NCBI GenBank assembly: GCA_001770205.1
Contig: MEQL01000052.1
Coordinates: 31,935-95,934, forward strand
Length of the DNA stretch: 64,000 bases
Reading direction: 5' to 3'
Origin: Bdellovibrionales bacterium RIFOXYD12_FULL_39_22
GTDB taxonomy: Bacteria; Bdellovibrionota; Bacteriovoracia; Bacteriovoracales; Bacteriovoracaceae
Shown here: in pieces, positions 17,245 to 25,781 of the stretch
Numbering within the stretch: position 1 is the stretch's first letter
Layout: each line of letters opens with the position of its first letter
The notes under the pieces: model-generated
The model's input: only the letters and a program-made list of their open reading frames with translations
The model's database searches: none
Told to the model about the DNA's origin: nothing
Translations under genes and position numbers: made by a program

Positions 17245-18123
17245 ATGTACGAACAGTATCTTGAAAAAACTAGCGAACTAATCAAAGAGCTTTTTGTTAA
17301 AATGACTTCGCTTGAAGTTAAAAATACTACTATTGAACAAAACAAGAGGAAAATAATAATCTATCCTATCGCGACTACTCATGCTTATGAAAATAGCGAA
17401 AATAACCTAACCGGCCAATTTGTACTAGGTTTTAACGATAAAACCACTGCAGAATTAGTGGCAAACTCTCTAGGTAAACGCGCCGGTATTGCAGAAAAAG
17501 AACTAAATGAGCAGATGAAATCGGAGTTGCTCGCTGAATTTATTAACACCATCGTTGGACGAGTACTAACTGAATGGTCAAAACTTGGATTAAAATTAAA
17601 ATTCAAAGCTCCCGTATTTGGGCCTATGGCAAAAAAAGAGGCCAATGCTGAAAATTATCTGATCCTTCTTACCATGGCGAATAACATGTATATCTCTATT
17701 GGGATTACCTTTGATCAACGGGACAACCCCGAAATGAAAGGGAAAAAGGTATTGGTCGTAGATGACTCTTTGGCAATCCGCCATGTCATATCAAAAGTTT
17801 TTCTTACCGCTGGATGCGTGGTTGAACAAGCAGTTGATGGAGTTGATGCAGTAGAAAAATTTAAAACTTTCTCTCCCGATTTTGTTGTTATGGATCTAAT
17901 CATGCCTAAACAAGATGGTCTAACCACCATTGGAGAAATACGCAAAATTGAAAAGCAAAAAACAGTTATTTTCATGCTAACGTCCACCGCAACAGACGAA
18001 CAGGTTAAGCAAGCGCAGGAGTTAAAGGTGACCTCATATTTCATCAAACCTGTTAATACTGAAACTATTTTCCACACCGCCTGCCAGGCACTAAATGGAA
18101 AAACTGTTCCTTTTCGCTTCTAG
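17245..18123 (+). CDS. CheX-like domain fused to a receiver (CheY) domain
   Basis: 292 aa. Residues about 1-155 resemble CheX/CheC-type phosphatase domains: two-layer fold with LTGQFVLGFNDKTTAELV, and the helix MKSELLAEFINTIVGRVLTE, where CheX has the E..N dephosphorylation motif (here ELLAEFINTIVG). From about 165 a standard receiver domain follows: VLVVDDSLAIRHVI, Asp in FVVMDLIMPKQDG, Thr in FMLTSTA, Lys in FIKPV. Such a fusion suggests a regulator that dephosphorylates CheY-type proteins under control of its own receiver. It follows the other receiver protein and probably shares its pathway. Confidence 0.75.
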   Translation: MYEQYLEKTSELIKELFVKMTSLEVKNTTIEQNKRKIIIYPIATTHAYENSENNLTGQFVLGFNDKTTAELVANSLGKRAGIAEKELNEQMKSELLAEFINTIVGRVLTEWSKLGLKLKFKAPVFGPMAKKEANAENYLILLTMANNMYISIGITFDQRDNPEMKGKKVLVVDDSLAIRHVISKVFLTAGCVVEQAVDGVDAVEKFKTFSPDFVVMDLIMPKQDGLTTIGEIRKIEKQKTVIFMLTSTATDEQVKQAQELKVTSYFIKPVNTETIFHTACQALNGKTVPFRF

Positions 18124-18200
18124 TTTGTAATAATTCGCCTTTTACTTATTCTTTTTTTTTGTAGTAAACTACTTCTGACAAAAAACATGGAGGTTTTGTT

Positions 18201-19424
18201 ATGAAGGCACGTTTACTCTTTATTACCCTTTTTCTTTGCTATTTTTTACTATCCTGCCAAAACGTTCTTGCTGACACCTGGATAACTACCAATAGCTCCA
18301 CCTTGGATTTTCTTCGCATACAAAATCTCGATGAGGATCTTACTCCTACTGATTACATCTTGGGCAACTATATTTCTGCAATTAGACTTTCCGAAAGTGG
18401 GGCAGAAAAATTAGCGTTCATTTTAAAATCTCAAAGCGCACAGTTAGGTGGATTCATCGTGCACTCAAGCTATGAGGAAGCACAAAAAGCAATGTACGAA
18501 GCTGAACAGAAGATATGGAGCGATTATGTTTCCATCATCCCCTACACTATCGACCAAGACAAAATAGTTACCCCGCTAATTGCCCAGGTAAATGAAGCGG
18601 ACATTACTGCAACTATCGCCAAGCTATCGAGCTACGAAACCAGATATCATAAATCAGATAGTGGAAAGGAGTCGCAATTGTGGCTGGCCGACTATTGGGG
18701 TTCTCTGACAAAAGGCCGCAAGGATATTTCGATAGAAGTAGTAACTCACAAAAAAACTCCTCAACCATCAATCATTCTGACTGTTAGTGGAACAAAATAT
18801 CCTAACGAAATCGTTGTTGTTGGCGGACACGGCGACTCAATGCCAGGTGGCATTTGGGGGAGAATGGGATCTGGGCCAGCACCAGGAGCAGATGATAATG
18901 CCTCTGGTATTGCCACCATTACAGAAGTTATTCGTCTTATTGTGGCCAATGATTTAACTCCTAATCGAACGATCAAATTCATCTCTTATGCTGCAGAAGA
19001 AGTTGGCCTAGTTGGTTCTGGGGAGATTGCTAGTAATTATAAGAAAAACAAACAGAACGTTATTGGCGCCCTACAGTTAGATATGGTAAACTACCGAGGA
19101 TCTGCCCTGGAAATGTATCTGGTAAATGATTACACCAGTTCCGCACAAAATAATTTCCTTGGAAAACTCATTGATTACTACTTAAAATTTACCTGGGGAA
19201 CAATCAAGTGTGGCTATGGCTGCTCTGATCACGCTTCTTGGAACGCTGCAGGCTTTCCGGCATCTGTTCCTTTTGAATCAACTATGGATGAATATAATCC
19301 GAATATCCATTCCAAAAAAGATACGCTGGATGTAACGAATGGGCACTCTTATAATGCTGTTAAATTTGCTAAATTGGCCCTGGCCTATACTATTGAGCTA
19401 GCAAAATTTAATTTTAGTCGATGA
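18201..19424 (+). CDS. Exported M28-family zinc aminopeptidase
   Basis: 407 aa. The N-terminus is a signal sequence; a lipobox-like LLSC at 18-21 and a type I site (VLA-D) at 27 are both possible. All five zinc ligands of the M28 fold are recognisable: His in VVGGHGDS, Asp in GADDNASG, Glu-Glu in AAEEVGLVGS, Asp in LQLDMV, and His in NIHSKKDT. The substrate region CGYGCSDHASW with its two cysteines recalls the Vibrio proteolyticus leucine aminopeptidase. It releases N-terminal amino acids outside the cytoplasm, consistent with peptide scavenging. Ribosome site GGAGG. Confidence 0.88.
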   Translation: MKARLLFITLFLCYFLLSCQNVLADTWITTNSSTLDFLRIQNLDEDLTPTDYILGNYISAIRLSESGAEKLAFILKSQSAQLGGFIVHSSYEEAQKAMYEAEQKIWSDYVSIIPYTIDQDKIVTPLIAQVNEADITATIAKLSSYETRYHKSDSGKESQLWLADYWGSLTKGRKDISIEVVTHKKTPQPSIILTVSGTKYPNEIVVVGGHGDSMPGGIWGRMGSGPAPGADDNASGIATITEVIRLIVANDLTPNRTIKFISYAAEEVGLVGSGEIASNYKKNKQNVIGALQLDMVNYRGSALEMYLVNDYTSSAQNNFLGKLIDYYLKFTWGTIKCGYGCSDHASWNAAGFPASVPFESTMDEYNPNIHSKKDTLDVTNGHSYNAVKFAKLALAYTIELAKFNFSR

Positions 19425-19435
19425 CTCTTACTACT

Positions 19436-20275
19436 CTACTCACAATTGTCTTTTATCTCTATATCATCCGAATCGTCACCTATGGCCACCCGGATAGTGG
19501 CGGTATATGCATCCTCACATCCTAAAAAGCGTACCGTCGCACTTCCTTCTACTCCCCTAGTAAAAGTAGACGTAATTGTTCCGGAGGTAGGATAGCAACA
19601 AGAAGAATCATCCCATCTTAAATTGCGAAACACATGCTTCGCATTAAACTGCGCAACGTTATGATATACCATTAAAGTTCCAGATTCTATCTGTCGATCT
19701 CCACGCGCAATGCTATTTAGATGAATGGCCGAAGATGTTTTAACGGAGACATTGACTAACTCTGCTCCGGCCGGGGTCTTAATAGATTTATTCATTCCCA
19801 AAATAGTTAACTCATAATCAGAGGAACTGTTTCTTAAAATTTTAATTCCGCCTCCTATGGTGGTTCCCTCCCAGTTTTGCGCCTCTTCACTAGTAGACGT
19901 TAGTTTTAAACTTGGTGTAGTTACCCTAATGGTAGCAGTGCGAATTAATTCCTCTCCATTTATATCGAGAGCACAATTATCATTATTGCTATCGTTATCC
20001 TTAAATGATTTGGTCACTTGTCCAGAGGTGGAGTAAGCCCCGGAAGTCCGATTAACAGTTGCAGTGCATCCTACTAGGTTCTGTTCTGTATAAAAATCCA
20101 TTAGACGCTCTCCCGAATCTGCGTCCAGCGCACCACCATCAATTATTGGTAATGACGTATTAACTGATTCCGCAACATAATCAAAACTTAATTCTTCTGC
20201 TGGCTTGGGAGCACATGACGCAAAAAGGCCGGCCAATACAATAATCATAAAACTAAGATGCAAAAAAAATCTCAT
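19436..20275 (-). CDS. Lipoprotein of unknown function
   Basis: 279 aa with lipobox FASC at Cys21. The mature part is beta-rich, with several cysteines (GCTATVN, DNCALDI, DDSSCCYPTSG, LGCEDAYT, IKDNCE), so disulfides are likely in an extracytoplasmic domain. Two stretches repeat a pattern of a Gly/Thr/Ser loop followed by ATIRV or ATVRF, suggesting duplicated beta domains. No family recognised. The start overlaps the rsmJ stop by four bases, so it is co-translated with rsmJ. Confidence 0.6.
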   Translation of the reverse strand: MRFFLHLSFMIIVLAGLFASCAPKPAEELSFDYVAESVNTSLPIIDGGALDADSGERLMDFYTEQNLVGCTATVNRTSGAYSTSGQVTKSFKDNDSNNDNCALDINGEELIRTATIRVTTPSLKLTSTSEEAQNWEGTTIGGGIKILRNSSSDYELTILGMNKSIKTPAGAELVNVSVKTSSAIHLNSIARGDRQIESGTLMVYHNVAQFNAKHVFRNLRWDDSSCCYPTSGTITSTFTRGVEGSATVRFLGCEDAYTATIRVAIGDDSDDIEIKDNCE

Positions 20276-21054
20276 AGCTTTTCTCCCGAGGGCTCAAAAT
20301 GAGTTGGGGTTAAATATACATCATAACGAGTGCTTTTACCCGCGAAAACTATATCTGGTGGCCTTTTTCCAAGTGTCGGTGCTGCCAATGAGCGTTTTAC
20401 AACCACACGCGAAGTTGCGTGCTGCAAGGCCCACTCAAAAAGATTTTCGGCATCATAATGATCAACCGGACCTAATAACTCTCGCAAAATCTGCATCTCT
20501 TTTTTCGGTAAGGAATTTTTTTTCTTTTCCGGATACATCGGATCCAAATATATAACGTCGCTCTTTTTATTATAAATACGACAATCGCCGCCAAACAAAG
20601 TGAAGCGACTTTTAAAAATATCCTTAAGCTGTGGGTCCACTTCGCTCGCGCGGCCAATGGCATCTTCAATTAATATGTGTAAAATAAAAGAGCGTTCAAA
20701 GGCAACTACCGATGCCCCCATTGCTAGCATCAAAATCGAATCATCTGCTACTCCACAAGTAGCGTCCAATATTTTCATCTCTTTTCCTGATGCTCGATGA
20801 AGTCCTAGCGCTTTGGCAAAAGGTTCACGCGAAAGAACATAGCGCATGCTTTGATGATATTGCCACTTTTTCCACAAATCGATCAAAAGATGCAGTGGCC
20901 TTTTTGGGGTTTTATTCCCAATACAAACCAAAGAGAGAGTGCCGGATTGCTCATGTAAATACCAAGAAAACCCAGCAGGTTGCTCCACAACTTCTAAGTT
21001 GTGTTCTCGCGCTAATGCCTGCAATTTTTCTGGCAACTGCAAACCGTTCTCCAC
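20272..21054 (-). CDS. rsmJ: 16S rRNA m2G1516 methyltransferase RsmJ
   Basis: 260 aa from GTG 21054, the only usual start after an in-frame stop. The methyltransferase motif I is ILDATCGVADDSILMLAMG, followed by VVAFERS and the motif IV region VIYLDPMYPEKKK that RsmJ shares. The end has VVVKRSLAAPTLG, then PPDIVFAGKSTRYDVYL, characteristic of the family. It uses S-adenosylmethionine to methylate G1516 of 16S rRNA. Divergent from gcvP with about 135 bases between the starts; no strong ribosome site is visible. Confidence 0.85.
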   Translation of the reverse strand: MENGLQLPEKLQALAREHNLEVVEQPAGFSWYLHEQSGTLSLVCIGNKTPKRPLHLLIDLWKKWQYHQSMRYVLSREPFAKALGLHRASGKEMKILDATCGVADDSILMLAMGASVVAFERSFILHILIEDAIGRASEVDPQLKDIFKSRFTLFGGDCRIYNKKSDVIYLDPMYPEKKKNSLPKKEMQILRELLGPVDHYDAENLFEWALQHATSRVVVKRSLAAPTLGKRPPDIVFAGKSTRYDVYLTPTHFEPSGEKL

Positions 21055-21189
21055 CCAAATTGCAATTTTTTTGCTATTGTTCTGGATAAGTCACCTTGTT
21101 TTATGATAAAAATTCCACTCGTTACTATTTTTTTGCTCGCAATTATAATGCTAGCAAATCGTTACCTATCCAACAAGGAGAGATATAAT

Positions 21190-24100
21190 ATGAGCAAATC
21201 ATTCGCTGAACTTCCCTACAATCCGCACAATCTTCCACGTGAATTAAAACAATTTTATATCTCTGCCAGTAATGATGAAATCAAATCCATGTTAAAAGAA
21301 TTGGGCCTCTCCTCTTTGGAGCAACTGTATGAGCACATTCCAGAAGAAATTAAATTCAAAGAAGATGTTGGCATCGGGCCGGGACTATCCTATCAAGAAT
21401 TAATTGAACACATTTCTTCTATCGGAGCAAAAAATCATCTGGCCAGCTCCTTTATCGGCGATGGATTAAAAAATTTCAAAGAAAGTGAAATTGTGAAATA
21501 TGTTAGCAATATACGTGAACTTACGACCGCCTACACTCCTTATCAACCAGAGCGAAGTCAAGGGACACTGCAAACGCTTTGGCTTTATGCTCAGACACTC
21601 AGCAAATTGACTGGATTTGAAGCAATTAACTCCTCTATGTATGATCGGGCCACCTGCCTTTTTGAAGCATTAAATAGTGCCATTAAAATTGTTCGCAATA
21701 GCGATAGCGTTATTGTGTGTGAATCAATTTATCCGGGAGATATGAGCGTTTTAAAAACAATGGCCACAGAATGCAAGATCAATATTGTGACAGTTCCTGT
21801 CGATAGTAAGACGGGTACCACTTCTCTTTCCACTCTAAAAGATGCCGCCAAATCCCTAGGCCCACGACTAGCGGCGATTGCCTTCCCGCAAGTAAATGCT
21901 CTCGGCAATTTAGAAGATGTTAATGCTATTGTTGATTTGACCTCCGAATTTAAAACCTGTTCTATTGCTATTGTTGATCCTATGCTCCTGGCCACCGGAG
22001 GATTAATTCCGCCTTCTCAATTTGGCAGCAACAAGCAAGGAGCAACCATCCTGGTTGCCGAGGGACAGCATTTGGCGATCGGCCCTAATTTTGGAGGCCC
22101 AGGCCTTGGTATTTTTGGTATTCGCTATGATGATAAAAATAAAAACAATATCCGCACCACTCCAGGACGCTACGTCGGCAAAGGCAAGGATAATACTGGC
22201 AAAACTGCACTTTCGATCATTCTCTCCACTCGTGAGCAGCACATTCGCCGAGAAAAGGCCACTTCCAACATCTGCTCAAATGAGGCCTTTATTGCCTCCT
22301 TGGCCGGAGCATCTATATTGCAAAAGGGAGAGACCGGTATGCAAAAAAGCTGTATCACCGCTCGTAAAAATTGTGAGTGGGTGGCAACTCACCTTCTACA
22401 ATTTGCCGGAGTAAAACTCGCCTATCCAGAAACTCCCTTTTTTAATGAATTTACCATAGAACTTCCATGCAGTACCGCCACCTTCATTCAAAAAGGACGC
22501 CTGGCCGGATTGCATGTGGGCGTAGATGTTTCCAAAAGGGATAACACAAAACGCAATCTTTTAATGATCTGTGTTACCGACATACAAGAAGAGACAGATT
22601 TTAAAAAGCTATTTTCCTTTTTCACTAGCGAATTTGGTGATCCCAAAACGGCCGCAAGCGAAATACCTCACGGGCCTTATAAATTTAATCGCACAGCCAA
22701 TATGATTAATAATCCCGTTTATACCTACGATAAACCACATATTCCGTCCATTCCTAGTGCCCTTTTACGTCAAGGCCCAGTTGGCCTTCCCCATTTTTCA
22801 CTCGATGAGTTAAAAAGATTTTATGATAAACTAGGAGCGCAAAATGTAAGTCCTGATAGTAACATTTACCCACTTGGTTCTTGCACCATGAAGTACAACC
22901 CCTACGTCAACGACTACTTGGCCGGACTTTCTAATTTTACACAAACTCATCCACAAGCACCTATCGAAGATGTACAAGGTAATTTAGAAATTTTGTACAA
23001 TATCCAAGAGATGTTTAAAAAAATCACTGGCCTTGCGGCAGTTACTACTCAACCAGTGGCCGGAGCACATGGAGAATTAACTGGAATAAAACTCTTCCAG
23101 GCCTACCATAGAAATAATGGAGAAGATAAGCAGCGCAACGTAATCATCATTCCACACTCCGCCCACGGAACTAATCCGGCCACAGCAACAGTTGCTGGCC
23201 TTGAAACTAAATGTGTTGATGGAATAAATTATGGAATCGTTCTGGTGGAGGCGGGAGCTAATGGCCAAATTGATCTTACACAATTAAAAAAACTCGTCAG
23301 TGAATATAACAAACGCATCGTTGGTGTTATGATAACCAACCCCAACACCTCTGGAATTTTTGAAACCAAATTTAAAGAAATTGCTGACCTTATTCACTCT
23401 GTCGGCGGACTAGTATATATGGACGGTGCCAATATGAACGCTATTGCTGGTTGGGTTAATATGGGCAAAATGGGGGTCGATGCTATCCATAACAATCTAC
23501 ACAAAACATGGTCTATATCTCACGGAGGTGGTGGCCCAGGCGATGCTATCGTTGCCGTCTCCAGTAAATTGATCGATTTCCTACCTGGTATTCAAGTGGT
23601 AAAAAAAGGTAATCTTTTCACCACCGAAATCCCCCAAAAGAGCATTGGCCAAATGCATCGCCATTTTGGAAACTTTGCGCACAAGATTCGTGGCCTTAGT
23701 TATCTCAAGGCCCTCGGAGACCAAGGCATTCGCCAAATGTCGGCAGTAGCAGTACTATCTGCACGCTACCTAGAGAAAAAGTTAAAAAATATTTACTCCT
23801 TTTTACCGGCCAATACCAATAATGAAATTCGTATGCACGAATTCATTATTACGTTAGCAGAGGAACTTTTTGCTAAAATTGAAAAATCTGGAACTGCCAA
23901 AGCGCAAGTTATTGCTAAGGTTGGCAAACTATTTTTGGATTATGGACTACATGCTCCAACCGTGGCATTTCCAGAAGTGTTTGGACTTATGATTGAACCA
24001 ACCGAGAGCTATACCAAAGCAGAACTTGATCGCTTCATTGATATTCTAACTGAAATGCACTATTTGCTGAATGAAAACCCAGAAGTCTTAAAAACCGTTC

Positions 24101-24282
24101 CTCATTTTACCCCAATTGGGAAAGTGGACGAGGTAGACGCTAATAAAAATGTGCTGCTATCTGAAGCACTAACCTCTCTTCCAGAAGTTTATCCCAATAA
24201 AATTACTCCTACCGAACTAGCGCAAATGAGTGTTCGAGATATTACCAAGAAAATTGTTGAGGCACATAAAAAAGCGATGTAG
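21190..24282 (+). CDS. gcvP: Glycine decarboxylase: GcvPA-GcvPB fusion
   Basis: 1030 aa from ATG 21190, which has the ribosome site AAGGAGAG. The first half is closest to the two-subunit type GcvPA: IPEEI, TAYTPYQPERSQG, INSSMYDRAT and REQHIRREKATSNIC. The second half is GcvPB-like: YPLGSCTMKYNPYVND, THPQAPIEDVQGN, HGTNPATATVAG, and NLHKTWSISHGGGGPG with the pyridoxal-phosphate lysine at 772. Joined, they make the P-protein that decarboxylates glycine and passes the methylamine to GcvH lipoyl groups. No gcvT or gcvH is next to it. The frame is open 87 bases upstream to an ATG at 21103 that would add a hydrophobic stretch, but without a ribosome site. Confidence 0.92.
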   Translation: MSKSFAELPYNPHNLPRELKQFYISASNDEIKSMLKELGLSSLEQLYEHIPEEIKFKEDVGIGPGLSYQELIEHISSIGAKNHLASSFIGDGLKNFKESEIVKYVSNIRELTTAYTPYQPERSQGTLQTLWLYAQTLSKLTGFEAINSSMYDRATCLFEALNSAIKIVRNSDSVIVCESIYPGDMSVLKTMATECKINIVTVPVDSKTGTTSLSTLKDAAKSLGPRLAAIAFPQVNALGNLEDVNAIVDLTSEFKTCSIAIVDPMLLATGGLIPPSQFGSNKQGATILVAEGQHLAIGPNFGGPGLGIFGIRYDDKNKNNIRTTPGRYVGKGKDNTGKTALSIILSTREQHIRREKATSNICSNEAFIASLAGASILQKGETGMQKSCITARKNCEWVATHLLQFAGVKLAYPETPFFNEFTIELPCSTATFIQKGRLAGLHVGVDVSKRDNTKRNLLMICVTDIQEETDFKKLFSFFTSEFGDPKTAASEIPHGPYKFNRTANMINNPVYTYDKPHIPSIPSALLRQGPVGLPHFSLDELKRFYDKLGAQNVSPDSNIYPLGSCTMKYNPYVNDYLAGLSNFTQTHPQAPIEDVQGNLEILYNIQEMFKKITGLAAVTTQPVAGAHGELTGIKLFQAYHRNNGEDKQRNVIIIPHSAHGTNPATATVAGLETKCVDGINYGIVLVEAGANGQIDLTQLKKLVSEYNKRIVGVMITNPNTSGIFETKFKEIADLIHSVGGLVYMDGANMNAIAGWVNMGKMGVDAIHNNLHKTWSISHGGGGPGDAIVAVSSKLIDFLPGIQVVKKGNLFTTEIPQKSIGQMHRHFGNFAHKIRGLSYLKALGDQGIRQMSAVAVLSARYLEKKLKNIYSFLPANTNNEIRMHEFIITLAEELFAKIEKSGTAKAQVIAKVGKLFLDYGLHAPTVAFPEVFGLMIEPTESYTKAELDRFIDILTEMHYLLNENPEVLKTVPHFTPIGKVDEVDANKNVLLSEALTSLPEVYPNKITPTELAQMSVRDITKKIVEAHKKAM

Positions 24283-24286
24283 CTTT

Positions 24287-25498
24287 TTAGAGAGTTGTCT
24301 GAACTGAAGTTGTTGTAGCAAAATTCTTAGAGATTATATATTTACGAGATATCCTAATTCCAATTGCTCCAATTGGGGCGGTAATGATAATGCTCAAAAC
24401 AGAAATTGCTAATATTATCTCTCCGAAAGGAAGTCCCAATGCTAGAGGAATCGCACCGATAGCGGCCTGCACTGTGGCCTTTGGAAAAGAAGAGATTATG
24501 CAAAATAATTTTTCGTTCAACTCCAACTTCTTTCCATACAAAGAAAGTAAAACACCGCCAGCACGACCAAATAGTCCAACAAAAATAAGCAAAATAGCAT
24601 AAGGCCCAACCTTGGCCAATACTGATAAATTAACTTGTGCTCCTACTAGCACAAATAAAATAATCTCGGCCATAATCCAGACTTTGTTGAATTTGTCGGA
24701 TAATCGATGTGCCAAGGCCTCATACTTTTCTAGAATAATAAATCCCATTCCCATTATTCCAACCAGGCCAGAAATTGGTATTGGAAGAATTTCTTCTATT
24801 TTAAAAAGGAAAATCGAGATAATTAAAAAGACAATTACTTTTTTTGTATCTCGAACGTGATACTTCTTAAAAAAACCAATAAATAAGTATCCTATCCCCG
24901 CACCCAAGATAGCACCCGAAATAATACCCAGAGGAATCTTGGCAATTGAATATACAATATGCTCATTCTCATTTTGATAGGTTTGAACAAGAGAATTAAA
25001 AATTGTGATAACAAAAATATTATCGATGGCCGCACCGGCCAATAAAAAAGTGGGAATATATTTTTTACTTCCGGCCATTTTAGTTTTCAAATCCATCATC
25101 TGGGGAACAACAATGGCCGGAGAGACTGAAGAGATAACAAGTCCCAACATCGCGGCCATTAAATAAGACATCTTAAAAAAATATGCTGCAAAAAAAAGAA
25201 TAAAAATGGATTCAAATAAAACTGGCAGAACCCCTATCTTTATGGCGTCCAGCCCGACCACATTTAGCTCTGATTTGCTAACACCTAGGCCAACGCGAAT
25301 CAAAATGATAATTAAAGCGAGAGACCTAAGATCAGCAGAAAATCGCAAAACATCTGAAAGAATAAAATCAAATCCGCTAGGTCCTAATACAATCCCGGCC
25401 AATATCATTCCCAGAACACCAGGCAATCTAATTTGCTCAAACAGTACGTAGAAAATCAATGCGGTAGTAACAACTATTGCTATATTAAACAACACCAA
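24287..25498 (-). CDS. Cation:proton antiporter, CPA2 (KefB/NhaS) type membrane domain
   Basis: 403 aa with about 12 hydrophobic segments. The start resembles the CPA2 exchangers: LFEQIRLPGVLGMILAGIVL with LGPSGF following. Further family marks are the LVISSVSPAIVVP stretch (where exchangers have the ion-binding loop) and GAAIDNIFVI. No C-terminal TrkA domain, so it is the short sodium or potassium/proton exchanger form in the inner membrane. The gene is tail to tail with gcvP and divergent from the next membrane protein. Confidence 0.82.
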   Translation of the reverse strand: MVLFNIAIVVTTALIFYVLFEQIRLPGVLGMILAGIVLGPSGFDFILSDVLRFSADLRSLALIIILIRVGLGVSKSELNVVGLDAIKIGVLPVLFESIFILFFAAYFFKMSYLMAAMLGLVISSVSPAIVVPQMMDLKTKMAGSKKYIPTFLLAGAAIDNIFVITIFNSLVQTYQNENEHIVYSIAKIPLGIISGAILGAGIGYLFIGFFKKYHVRDTKKVIVFLIISIFLFKIEEILPIPISGLVGIMGMGFIILEKYEALAHRLSDKFNKVWIMAEIILFVLVGAQVNLSVLAKVGPYAILLIFVGLFGRAGGVLLSLYGKKLELNEKLFCIISSFPKATVQAAIGAIPLALGLPFGEIILAISVLSIIITAPIGAIGIRISRKYIISKNFATTTSVQTTL

Positions 25499-25703
25499 TG
25501 CCTCTTATTTTTTATCGTTAATTTGCCCACTTCAGTACCAATTCATTGCTATTTATATAGCTTTTCCGTATCTTTAAAGTCTTTGCATTATAATTCTTTA
25601 TGTAATTATTAACTTTATAATCATCCATTATTACTCCAAATTCCTTGGTACAGCCAACACTGTTTGCTAGATCAGTATATGCCATATTTTTAAAATCTCA
25701 CGC

Positions 25704-25758
25704 TTGACTTAACAAAGCAATGATGCTACTTAACCGTTAATTTACTTAACCGTGTTAA
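25704..25758 (+). promoter_or_regulatory. Promoter overlapped by two tandem operator-like palindromes
   Basis: TTGACT (25704-25709), 17 bp and TACTTA (25727-25732) make a promoter candidate. The 11-mer TACTTAACCGT occurs at 25727-25737 and again at 25743-25753, a 16-bp period. Each copy also begins a palindrome: TTAACcGTTAA (25730-25740) and TTAACcgtGTTAA (25746-25758). The first covers the -10 box. Two same-face sites over a promoter suggest binding of a repressor dimer pair. The GGGGG ribosome site and ATG 25782 follow. Confidence 0.5.
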
Positions 25759-25781
25759 CTATAACTTCAATAGGGGGTATT

